Shown one piece after another: positions 49,803-57,621 of a stretch of DNA of 64,000 nucleotides. The stretch is from assembly GCA_023251555.1 (NCBI GenBank), contig JAHEYN010000010.1, positions 1-64,000 of the forward strand, in the 5' to 3' direction. The DNA comes from Bacteroidota bacterium (GTDB lineage Bacteria; Bacteroidota; Bacteroidia; AKYH767-A; JAHEYN01). Each line of letters begins with the position of its first letter. Positions within the stretch are counted from its first letter, which is position 1. The position numbers and the translations under genes are program-made. Below the pieces are notes generated by a model. That model saw only the letters and a program-made list of their open reading frames with translations, searched no databases and was not told the origin of the DNA.

Positions 49803-50927
49803 ATGAGTACAAAGAACCAAAAGGTGAAGCATATTTCAGAACATCGTCAGGCGGTTTTGCTTTTAGAGGATGGAACTGTTTTTTATGGTAAGTCAGAAGG
49901 TGTTACAGGAATTGCCACAGGAGAAATTTGTTTCAATACAGGAATGACCGGTTACCAGGAAATTTTTACTGATCCATCATATTATGGACAAATCCTGGTC
50001 TCGACAAATGTTCATGTTGGTAACTATGGTGTTCACGAAGTTGAAACTGAATCATCTTCCATAAAAATAGCTGGCCTAGTTTGTAGAAGCCTGTCTTCAG
50101 TATACTCCAGGAGATCTGCGCAGGCTTCTATAAATAAATATTTTGAAAGAGATAACATTGTTGCAATTTCAGGGATTGACACACGTGCCCTAGTGCGATA
50201 TGTTAGGGATAAAGGGGCAATGAATGCAATCATTTCTTCGGAGGAACTGAATATTGAAAAGTTGAAAGAGCGGATGGCATTAATACCTTCAATGGCCGGT
50301 CTTGAGCTTTCTACCAGTGTATCTACTTCTGTCCCTTATTTCGCAGGGAATGAGGGTGCTAAATATAAAGTGGCTGTGCTTGATTTTGGTGTAAAGGCTA
50401 ACATTATAAGGAATATAACGGATCGTGATTGTTTCGTACAGGTGTTTCCGGCGAAAACGAGTTATAAGGAAATGAAGCGATGGAATCCTGATGGTTACCT
50501 GCTTTCGAACGGTCCTGGAGATCCTGCAGCAATGCCATATGTGGTTGGAACAGTCTCTGCCATACTTGAAGAGAATAAACCGATTTTTGGTATTTGTCTT
50601 GGACACCAGATACTTGCAGAAGCATGCGGGCTTGGAACCTATAAAATGCATATTGGGCATAGGGGGGCCAATCATCCTGTAAAAAACCTCTTGACTGGTA
50701 AGTGTGAGATTACATCGCAGAACCACGGATTTAACGTAAGTGAAGAAGGGGTAAAAAAATCTTCAAAGGTGGAAGTGACACATGTGAACCTGAACGATAA
50801 TACTATTGAAGGTCTCCGCGTGAAAGGGAAAAATGCGTTTTCTGTCCAATATCACCCTGAGGCATCGCCAGGTCCTCACGACTCAAGGTATCTTTTTGAC
50901 CAGTTCATCGCCAGTATGAGCGAATAG
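49803..50927 (+). CDS. carA: Carbamoyl-phosphate synthase small subunit
   Basis: Glutaminase subunit that feeds ammonia to CarB for arginine and pyrimidine synthesis. 374 residues: an N-terminal CPSase_sm domain (LLLEDGTVFYGKSEGVTG, then FNTGMTGYQEIFTDPSYYGQI) and a class I glutaminase with nucleophile Cys in FGICLGHQILAEACG and His/Glu in QYHPEASPGPHDS. carB is not adjacent; the next gene is lon on the other strand. ATG 49803 is preferred to the TTG 3 nt before. Confidence 0.97.
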   Translation: MSTKNQKVKHISEHRQAVLLLEDGTVFYGKSEGVTGIATGEICFNTGMTGYQEIFTDPSYYGQILVSTNVHVGNYGVHEVETESSSIKIAGLVCRSLSSVYSRRSAQASINKYFERDNIVAISGIDTRALVRYVRDKGAMNAIISSEELNIEKLKERMALIPSMAGLELSTSVSTSVPYFAGNEGAKYKVAVLDFGVKANIIRNITDRDCFVQVFPAKTSYKEMKRWNPDGYLLSNGPGDPAAMPYVVGTVSAILEENKPIFGICLGHQILAEACGLGTYKMHIGHRGANHPVKNLLTGKCEITSQNHGFNVSEEGVKKSSKVEVTHVNLNDNTIEGLRVKGKNAFSVQYHPEASPGPHDSRYLFDQFIASMSE

Positions 50928-50935
50928 TCATATAC

Positions 50936-50953
50936 TTTTTCTTATTCGAAAAA
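50936..50953. terminator. Weak A/T-rich hairpin between carA and lon
   Basis: TTTTTC (50936-50941) and GAAAAA (50948-50953) form a 6-bp stem with a 6-nt loop in the 32-nt gap between the convergent genes, followed by T-rich sequence. It may act as a weak two-way terminator. Confidence 0.3.
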
Positions 50954-50959
50954 TAGCAG

Positions 50960-53443
50960 TTATTTTTTATACATCTCTCTTGCTGCCGAAAGGTCAAGAG
51001 CATTTTTAACTTTTCTGTTTTCGAGGGCAATATTCAGCACATCCATCATTCCTTTTACATAATGAAACTCCATATCAGATATATATTCTTTTTTGATTTC
51101 ATCAATATCTTTCTTATTATCTGTACAGAGGATGATATTTTTAATGCCTGTACGTTTCGCTGCGAGAACTTTTTCTTTTATTCCTCCAACCGGAAGAACT
51201 CTTCCGCGGAGGGTGATTTCTCCTGTCATTGCAAGCTTTGATTTGACGGATTTCTGTGTGTAAACGGAAGCGAGTGCAGAAAGCATAGCAATTCCGGCAG
51301 AGGGACCATCCTTTGGAGTAGCTCCTTCCGGCACATGTATGTGAATGTCCCAGTGATTAAAAACGTCGGGATCAATATTGAGCGAACCACTGTTGGCTTT
51401 CAGGTAAGCCAGGGCAATTACTGCGGACTCTTTCATTATGTCTCCAAGGTTTCCTGTAAGAGTGAGTTTCCCTTTTCCCCTGCTAAGGCTGGCCTCAATG
51501 AAGAGGATATCTCCTCCTGCGGAAGTCCACGCGAGTCCGGTTACAACTCCTGGAATGTCTTTACTAAGGTACTTTTCCTTTTGAAAAATCGGTGCTCCAA
51601 GAATTCTTGTAATATCATTGCCGGAGAGTTTTTTGTTATAGTTTTCCTCTGTGGCAACGGATTTCGCAATGCTTCTCACCAGAGAAGCAATCCGTTTATC
51701 AAGATTCCTTACACCTGATTCACGTGTGTACCGTTCAATGATTAATTCTATCAGGCCGGGAACAAGCTGGAATTGTTCTTTTTTGAGGCCGTGCGCATCA
51801 ATCTGTTTCGGGATAAGATATTTGGAAGCGATTTGTATTTTTTCCTCTACGGTATATCCATTAATTTCTATAATTTCCATACGGTCTCTCAGGGCAGGTT
51901 GTATATTGGCCACCTGATTTGCCGTAGCTATAAACAATACCTTGGAGAGGTCGTAATCCACCTCGAGGTAATTATCATAAAACGAATTGTTTTGCTCGGG
52001 ATCGAGTACTTCAAGCAGTGCAGATGAAGGATCTCCATGAAAGTCCCTATCAAGTTTATCAACTTCATCAAGAACGAAAACAGGATTGGATGACTGAGCT
52101 TTTTTGATGGATTGAATAATTCTTCCGGGCATCGCTCCAATATATGTTTTCCGGTGTCCTCTGATTTCTGCTTCGTCGCGCAGTCCACCGAGTGACATTC
52201 TCACGTATTTTCTTCCCAATGCCCGTGCGATGGATTTCCCAAGAGAGGTTTTCCCTACTCCCGGGGGGCCATAGAGGCAAAGGATTGGGGACTTCATATC
52301 TTTTTTTAGCTTCAGAACAGCAAGATATTCCAGAATCCGCGCCTTTACTTTTTCAAGACCGAAGTGATCCTCATTCAGAATTTTCTCGGCATGTTTCAGG
52401 TCAAAATTGTCATTGGTATATTCTTCCCATGGTACATCAAGCAGCATTTCCAGGTAATTCAGGATGACTGAATATTCCGCGGCTGCGGGGTTCATACGGT
52501 TCAGCCTCTCCAGTTCCTTATTAAAAGTATCTTCAGCCTGTTTACTCCATTTTTTCTTTTTCCCCCTTTCTCTTAAGTCATTGATTTCCTGGTCCATTGT
52601 TTTTACGCCCAGTTCTTCCTGGATGGTTTTCATCTGCTGATGAAGAAAATACTCCCTTTGCTGCTTGTCAATATCGGTTCTGACCTTGGTTTGTATCTGG
52701 TTCTTTAGTTCCAGCATCTGGAGGTTTTTTGTAAGTTGCTGAAGTATGAGGGAGCCTTGTTCTCTTATGTCAGAGGTTTCCAACAGTTTTTGTTTGATAT
52801 CAACTTCCGCATTCATATTGGAAGAAATGAAATTGATGAGAAAAGAAGGGCTTTCAATGTTTTTAACAGCAAATGCGGCTTCTGTAGGCATATTTGGAGA
52901 AAGCTGGATAATTTGGGTAGAAAGGTCTTTCAGGGAGCTTATCAAAGCAAGAAACTCTTTGTCTTTCGGAATAATCTTAGTGCTGTTATAAGGCAATATT
53001 TTTGCTTTGATATATGGGTCATTTTGCACAAATTCTTTGAGCTCAAATCGCTGTCTTCCCTGTATGATAACGGTTGTGTTCCCATCGGGCATTTTTAACA
53101 TCTTGATAATTAGTGCGATGGTGCCAACGGTGTTCAAATCTTTAAGAGCAGGATCTTCGATACTATTATTCTTCTGGGACACCACACCTATGGTTTTGTC
53201 TGCCTTGTATGCATCCTGGATGAGCCGTATGGATTTATCTCTTCCTACGGTAATGGGAATCACTACGCCGGGGAAGAGTACAGTGTTTCGGAGGGGAAGG
53301 ATTGGCAAAACTTCCGAGAGGTTTTCTTTGTTCATCTGCTCTTCATCTTCCGCGCTTAGAAGGGGAATCAACTCTGCATCATCGTTGATAATGTTTGAGA
53401 ACATGGGAAACTCTCCTAAAATAAAATTATCTTTTTCAGTCAT
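50960..53443 (-). CDS. lon: ATP-dependent protease Lon
   Basis: Cytoplasmic AAA+ protease for damaged and regulatory proteins. 827 residues: an N-terminal substrate domain opening at LPILPLRNTVLFPGVVIPI, a coiled region, the AAA+ module with Walker A YGPPGVGKTSLGK and Walker B PVFVLDEVDKL, and the Ser-Lys protease domain with the catalytic Ser in PKDGPSAGIAM and Lys in GIKEKVLAAKR. The N-terminal extension (MTEKDNFILGEFPMF) is typical of Bacteroidota. Start as given; no clear promoter box upstream. Confidence 0.98.
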   Translation of the reverse strand: MTEKDNFILGEFPMFSNIINDDAELIPLLSAEDEEQMNKENLSEVLPILPLRNTVLFPGVVIPITVGRDKSIRLIQDAYKADKTIGVVSQKNNSIEDPALKDLNTVGTIALIIKMLKMPDGNTTVIIQGRQRFELKEFVQNDPYIKAKILPYNSTKIIPKDKEFLALISSLKDLSTQIIQLSPNMPTEAAFAVKNIESPSFLINFISSNMNAEVDIKQKLLETSDIREQGSLILQQLTKNLQMLELKNQIQTKVRTDIDKQQREYFLHQQMKTIQEELGVKTMDQEINDLRERGKKKKWSKQAEDTFNKELERLNRMNPAAAEYSVILNYLEMLLDVPWEEYTNDNFDLKHAEKILNEDHFGLEKVKARILEYLAVLKLKKDMKSPILCLYGPPGVGKTSLGKSIARALGRKYVRMSLGGLRDEAEIRGHRKTYIGAMPGRIIQSIKKAQSSNPVFVLDEVDKLDRDFHGDPSSALLEVLDPEQNNSFYDNYLEVDYDLSKVLFIATANQVANIQPALRDRMEIIEINGYTVEEKIQIASKYLIPKQIDAHGLKKEQFQLVPGLIELIIERYTRESGVRNLDKRIASLVRSIAKSVATEENYNKKLSGNDITRILGAPIFQKEKYLSKDIPGVVTGLAWTSAGGDILFIEASLSRGKGKLTLTGNLGDIMKESAVIALAYLKANSGSLNIDPDVFNHWDIHIHVPEGATPKDGPSAGIAMLSALASVYTQKSVKSKLAMTGEITLRGRVLPVGGIKEKVLAAKRTGIKNIILCTDNKKDIDEIKKEYISDMEFHYVKGMMDVLNIALENRKVKNALDLSAAREMYKK

Positions 53444-53563
53444 AATGTCATATATAAGTGTTTGTCATTACCAAACTATATGATAATGCTCTGTAAATCA
53501 GATTTTAGTTAATGTGTCTTTAATAAGTCAATAGATGTGCCAGAAAAATAATGTGGCATTAAG

Positions 53564-54763
53564 TCATGACTTTTCCCAATAACGATAACGGGAAGTGGCA
53601 TTATAAACGTGATGTAATATTTTTTCATCGGTATCTGTAAAGGAAACACTCCGTCTTTCAAAAACTCTTTTAGCTACTTCTACTGCCTGTCTGAAGTCAA
53701 AGGTGTTGAGGTTGTTTGCCCCATCCCATGAAAAGGAAGGTATAAATTTTGCAGGGAACCCGGAACCAAAAATGTTGGCATTAACCCCTACGACAGTTCC
53801 GGTGTTAAACATACTGTTTATAGCGCATTTGGAATGATCGCCCATCATCAGACCGCAGAACTGGAGGCCGCTGTCTTCATAGCCTTCCTTCTCATAGCTC
53901 CATACTTTTACAGAGGAGTAGTTGTTTTTAAGATTGGAACTGTTGGTGTCAGCACCCAGGTTGCACCATTCTGCAATGACTGAGTTCCCGAGGAATCCAT
54001 CATGGGCCTTGTTTGAGTTAGAGAAAAACACGGAGTTATTGATTTCTCCTCCAACTTTGCAATTCGGGCCTACTGTAGTGGGGCCGTATACCCTTGTTCC
54101 CATTTTAAGTGTTGCATTGTCACATAGTGCAAAAGGTCCGCGTATGGTACAGCCTTCCATTACCTCTGCATTTTTGCCGATATAGATTGGGCCAAGAGAA
54201 GTGTTCATGGTAGAGCACTCCACATTCGCCCCTTCCTCAATAAACACCGGTGCACCACCTATAACGGTATTGGTGTTGCTCAGGGTGATGGAGGATTTTC
54301 CAGCAGAGAGAAGGGAAAAGTCATCTGACAGTGCCTGGCCGTTTTTTGAAAAAATATCCCAGTGATGAGAGAGTTTAAAGAAATCGCCCCGTACTTCCGT
54401 TTCTTTACTCCAATTAAAATCTTCCAAAGTTTTAATTCTTTTCACCTCTGAATTGTTTACCCTCATTGCGATAATATTCTTGCCTGCAACAAGGCCGCTG
54501 CCCTGACTCAATGAGGTTATTTGTTCTATAAGATTTGGAGAAGGTAAAACACTGCCATTAATAAGCAGGTTATCTTCCATTATAACCAGAGGGTATTTTT
54601 CACTGAGGTAGGATTCTGTAAGGGTGCTTGTTTTCTGTAAAAGATAGTGTTCCCACTTTTCTCTGATGGTAAGTATACCAATACGTATATCACAAACAGG
54701 CCTGGTGAAAGTAAAGGGTAAAAGATTAATCCTTGAGCGGTCGTCGAACAATATATAATTCAT
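53564..54763 (-). CDS. GlmU-like putative sugar nucleotidyltransferase
   Basis: 399 residues, recognised as the Bacteroidota GlmU-family variant. MNYILFDDRSRINLLPFTFTRPV starts the N-terminal region, which lacks the usual LAAGxGTRM signature; the middle and C-terminal part (about 175-330) is a left-handed beta-helix of hexapeptide repeats (VFIEEGANVECSTMNTSLGP, then IGKNAEVMEGCTIRGPFALC). It may activate a sugar phosphate for envelope polymers, but catalysis is unproven without the signature loop. It lies 120 nt upstream of lon on the same strand. Confidence 0.85.
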   Translation of the reverse strand: MNYILFDDRSRINLLPFTFTRPVCDIRIGILTIREKWEHYLLQKTSTLTESYLSEKYPLVIMEDNLLINGSVLPSPNLIEQITSLSQGSGLVAGKNIIAMRVNNSEVKRIKTLEDFNWSKETEVRGDFFKLSHHWDIFSKNGQALSDDFSLLSAGKSSITLSNTNTVIGGAPVFIEEGANVECSTMNTSLGPIYIGKNAEVMEGCTIRGPFALCDNATLKMGTRVYGPTTVGPNCKVGGEINNSVFFSNSNKAHDGFLGNSVIAEWCNLGADTNSSNLKNNYSSVKVWSYEKEGYEDSGLQFCGLMMGDHSKCAINSMFNTGTVVGVNANIFGSGFPAKFIPSFSWDGANNLNTFDFRQAVEVAKRVFERRSVSFTDTDEKILHHVYNATSRYRYWEKS

Positions 54764-55101
54764 TATCCTTTAAATATGATTAAAGTAAAAGTCTATGCAA
54801 ATATCGGAACTTTCTTTTATTTGCCTGAGTGTTTTTTTTGAGAGAGGATGAATAATGTTAGTTGACTAAAACAAGGGTGTGGATGGGTAGCCTAAAATTA
54901 AAACACAAATGTGGGTTTGAGGATGTTTCTTATATTTCCAGTGAAAAAAATATTATTGGATAAAAGTAGTATTATAAAGGCCATGTCGCAGTATCTGATC
55001 AGGTACTAAAGTGTTGATTTTCAAATTACTACTTATATGGGGATGACAGTACTAAATATTCTCTATTATTTTGCAGAATCGAAAAAAAGCTATTTTCTAA
55101 A
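54764..55101. other. 338-nt intergenic region between divergent genes
   Basis: A/T-rich gap between the GlmU-like gene (-) and the XRE regulator (+). No RNA gene or ORF of note was seen. No full TAnnTTTG box was found: TTATTTTG just before the regulator is a near match. It probably holds the two promoters. Confidence 0.6.
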
Positions 55102-55368
55102 ATGTCAAAGATTGAGAGAGAGAAGGAGGTACTTTACGGTAAAATCGGTGAGCGCCTGAAAAAAATCCGGCTTGAAAAAGGATATAAAAACCAGGAATCT
55201 TTTGCTTACGTAAGTGATATTCCAAGGGCTCAATACGGGCGTTACGAAAAAGGTACCAACCTCACCCTGTTAAGCCTGTTCTGGATTCTCAGCCATCACA
55301 ATATTTCTTTTGAAGAATTTTTTTCAGAGGGTTTCGAAGATCTGAACAAATTGATGAAGGGTAAATAA
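55102..55368 (+). CDS. XRE-family helix-turn-helix regulator
   Basis: 88 residues. A helix-turn-helix of the lambda Cro/XRE type covers about 13-75 (GERLKKIRLEKGYKNQESFAY, SDIPRAQYGRYEKGTN). There is no further domain apart from an acidic C-terminal helix (FEEFFSEGFEDLNKLM). Small stand-alone XRE proteins repress or activate nearby genes. It is not next to a toxin, phage gene or restriction gene, so it has no obvious partner. Confidence 0.85.
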   Translation: MSKIEREKEVLYGKIGERLKKIRLEKGYKNQESFAYVSDIPRAQYGRYEKGTNLTLLSLFWILSHHNISFEEFFSEGFEDLNKLMKGK

Positions 55369-55409
55369 TCTTCCGGTTTAGTTTTTTTTATTCTTGCCGG
55401 CTTAATCTT

Positions 55410-55417
55410 TACCTTTG
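55410..55417 (+). promoter_or_regulatory. Possible -7 box for the secreted protein-glycosyltransferase pair
   Basis: TACCTTTG matches TAnnTTTG about 100 nt before the secreted protein gene. A TTG lies only 13 nt upstream of it, short of the usual spacing. An inverted repeat CTTTGGT / ACCAAAG (55476-55482, 55491-55497) lies between box and gene. Confidence 0.4.
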
Positions 55418-55520
55418 TTTTTATCTGTCTTGTAGAAAGATACGGGTGTAACTCTATGGATGAATGTGGCGAAGGCTTTGGTGGGGTTTTACCAAAGTAA
55501 TATTGATGCCATGCATGTAA

Positions 55521-56024
55521 ATGCCTGAGATTTCAATGACAAACAATATAATGAGAGCAACTGTTGTTTTATTTTCATTTCTTTTTCTTAGTTCTGTAAA
55601 TGCTCAGCGACAGTTTAAAATTCTTGAGGCTACATTACAGGTATGGACAGGAGGTGCTCATTCCGGTGGGTCGGGCGTTAACTACAGGCTTATGCTGCTT
55701 GTGCATAAATCCTCTTCTAAGCTGATACTTGATACCTTATGGACTGGGGATGCTTGTTACCCGCTGCTTTTGTCACATGCCGGGCGGGGTAATCCCGGGT
55801 CAGGGTTTATGAAAAATGATACAATATACCTTAGCGCCTCAAAGAGGAATCCCATGGAGCCTGATGGGAAAGGTGAAAAGGCTACATACAAGGCGGGTGA
55901 AAAGAATTGTATTGCCCCCATAGTATTTAATGGCACGGCATTACTGGGATACAGGTACAGGGGCAAAAGAAAATATATGACACTCCTGAAATTTAAAGAA
56001 CTTCCTCCTCTAAGATATCCATAA
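55521..56024 (+). CDS. Secreted protein of unknown function
   Basis: 167 residues or slightly fewer. A signal peptide (MRATVVLFSFLFLSSVNAQ) is clear; the start could be ATG 55521, 55536 or 55551, and the last gives the most typical signal. The mature part, about 140 residues, is beta-rich with TLQVWTGGAHSGGSGVNY and NPMEPDGKGEKA, and one Cys in each of DACYPL and KNCIAP that could form a disulfide. I do not recognise the family. Its stop shares one base with the next start (TAATG), so it is co-translated with the glycosyltransferase. Confidence 0.7.
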   Translation: MPEISMTNNIMRATVVLFSFLFLSSVNAQRQFKILEATLQVWTGGAHSGGSGVNYRLMLLVHKSSSKLILDTLWTGDACYPLLLSHAGRGNPGSGFMKNDTIYLSASKRNPMEPDGKGEKATYKAGEKNCIAPIVFNGTALLGYRYRGKRKYMTLLKFKELPPLRYP

Positions 56025-56893
56025 TGAAGGTAAGTGGGTTTACATTTATCAGGAATGCAGTAAAGTTTGATTATCCGGTAGTTGAGGCTATTTTATCCAT
56101 TCTTCCTGTTTGTGACGAGGTTGTCGTGGCTGTTGGAAAATCTGACGATGGCACCCGGGATCTCATTACTGCAATTGATCCTTTAAAAATAAAAATTATA
56201 GATACGATATGGGATGATTCCCTGCGTGACGGAGGGAGGGTGCTTGCAGCAGAAACAGATAAGGCTTTTGATGCTGTTTCACCTGATTCTGATTGGGCCT
56301 TTTATGTGCAGGGCGATGAAGTGGTGCATGAAAGGTATCTTCCTGCCATATCAGAAACAATGAAAAAGTGGAAGGATGACCCATCTGTAGAGGGCATTCT
56401 TCTGGGGTGCCTTAATTTTTATGGATCATATGACTATATAGGAGATTCACGGAAGTGGAGGAGGCATGAGATCAGGATTGTAAGAAAAGACAGTTCAATC
56501 CGTTCTTATGGAGACGCACATAGTTTTAGGAAAAAAGGACAATTGCTGAGAGTCAAGCCTGCAGATGCTGTTGTGTATCATTACGGGTGGGTAAAGCCTC
56601 CTGTGATACAACAACAAAAGCAGCAAAATTTTCATAAGCTTTGGCACGATGATAACTGGATGAAAAAAAATATTCCTGAGGTGGATGAGTTCGATTATTC
56701 TTTAATTGATTCGCTCGCTTTGTTTAAGGGTTCTCACCCTCAGGTAATGCAGGAACGGGTGAGAAAACAAAACTGGAAATTTTCTTTTGATCCTCTGAAA
56801 AAAAACTTTTCCGTGAAGGTGAGAGTGTTACAGTTTATTGAAAAGTACACAGGCTGGAGGATAGGGGAATACAAAAACTACCACCTTATCTGA
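56024..56893 (+). CDS. Glycosyltransferase family 2-like protein
   Basis: 289 residues with a GT-A fold start (VSGFTFIRNAVKFDYPVVEAI), DEVVVAVGKSDDGTRD for nucleotide-sugar binding and YVQGDEVVHER, where the acidic residues may be the metal-binding DxD-like site. YHYGWVKPP and a charged C-terminus follow. There is no membrane anchor, so it works in the cytoplasm, probably on envelope glycan or a protein. It is coupled to the preceding secreted protein by TAATG and converges with the Fe-S protein gene 6 nt away. Confidence 0.85.
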   Translation: MKVSGFTFIRNAVKFDYPVVEAILSILPVCDEVVVAVGKSDDGTRDLITAIDPLKIKIIDTIWDDSLRDGGRVLAAETDKAFDAVSPDSDWAFYVQGDEVVHERYLPAISETMKKWKDDPSVEGILLGCLNFYGSYDYIGDSRKWRRHEIRIVRKDSSIRSYGDAHSFRKKGQLLRVKPADAVVYHYGWVKPPVIQQQKQQNFHKLWHDDNWMKKNIPEVDEFDYSLIDSLALFKGSHPQVMQERVRKQNWKFSFDPLKKNFSVKVRVLQFIEKYTGWRIGEYKNYHLI

Positions 56894-56899
56894 AAATCT

Positions 56900-57619
56900 T
56901 CACCATCCTGAGGCAAGCACATCGGCGAGGTGCATAATTTTCATTCCTCTGGACTGCATTTTTATATAGCTGTCAAGGTGCATAAGGCATGACATATCTG
57001 TGGAAATCAGGTAATCGGCTCCGGTTGCCATTGCATTTTCTACTTTTTGTTCAGCCATGCCTACTGATATAGATTCGTATTTTACTGAAAAAGTTCCTCC
57101 GAAACCGCAACACACATCACTGTCTTTTAATTCACGGATTTCAAGTCCCCTGACTTTGCTCAGAAGTTCTCTTGGTGCTGACCGGATGTTGCATTCCCTG
57201 AGGGCGCTGCAGGAGTCATGGTAGCAGGCGACCCCATCCAGTCTTGCTCCGACATCAGTTATTTTTAAGACATTTACAAGAAAGTCAGAGAACTCATAAA
57301 TGTTCTTCTGCACCTGCTTGTATTCGTTGTGGAGCACAGAGTTATGAAATATCTCTGGGTAGTAATTCCTGACCATTCCTGTGCATGAGGCCGAAGGAGA
57401 TACGATAAAGCGGTCGTTAGGGAAATCCCGTATGAATTTCGTACCTACTTCTTTTGCCTGATCCCAGAATCCTGCATTGAAAGCAGGTTGTCCGCAGCAG
57501 GTCTGTTCGGGATTGTAATTTATCCCGCACCCTAATTTTTCAAGTACCCTGATCATGTTGGATGCAGTATCAGGATAGAGTTGATCAATAAAACATGGTA
57601 TAAAAATGTCGACAATCAT
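56900..57619 (-). CDS. LutA-like (Fe-S)-binding oxidoreductase
   Basis: 239 residues with two copies of the Cys-rich domain: CxxC-like start IFIPCFIDQLYP with TCCGQPAFNAG, and VACYHDSCSALRE with VCCGFGGTFSVKY. This is the CCG pattern of LutA/YkgE and of heterodisulfide reductase subunits. LutA works with LutB and LutC in L-lactate oxidation, but neither partner is adjacent, so it may act with a distant partner. The start sits 2 nt after the large T9SS cargo on the same strand. Confidence 0.88.
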   Translation of the reverse strand: MIVDIFIPCFIDQLYPDTASNMIRVLEKLGCGINYNPEQTCCGQPAFNAGFWDQAKEVGTKFIRDFPNDRFIVSPSASCTGMVRNYYPEIFHNSVLHNEYKQVQKNIYEFSDFLVNVLKITDVGARLDGVACYHDSCSALRECNIRSAPRELLSKVRGLEIRELKDSDVCCGFGGTFSVKYESISVGMAEQKVENAMATGADYLISTDMSCLMHLDSYIKMQSRGMKIMHLADVLASGW

Positions 57620-57621
57620 CC

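Noticed and set aside
49780-49805. Promoter box CATCTTTG just before carA
   Set aside because: The first base does not match TAnnTTTG, and the box touches the start codon, so the transcript would start within the gene.
53535-53555. TGCCA / TGGCA inverted repeat between the GlmU-like gene and lon
   Set aside because: A five-pair stem with an 11-nt loop and no following T-run; too weak to call a terminator or operator.
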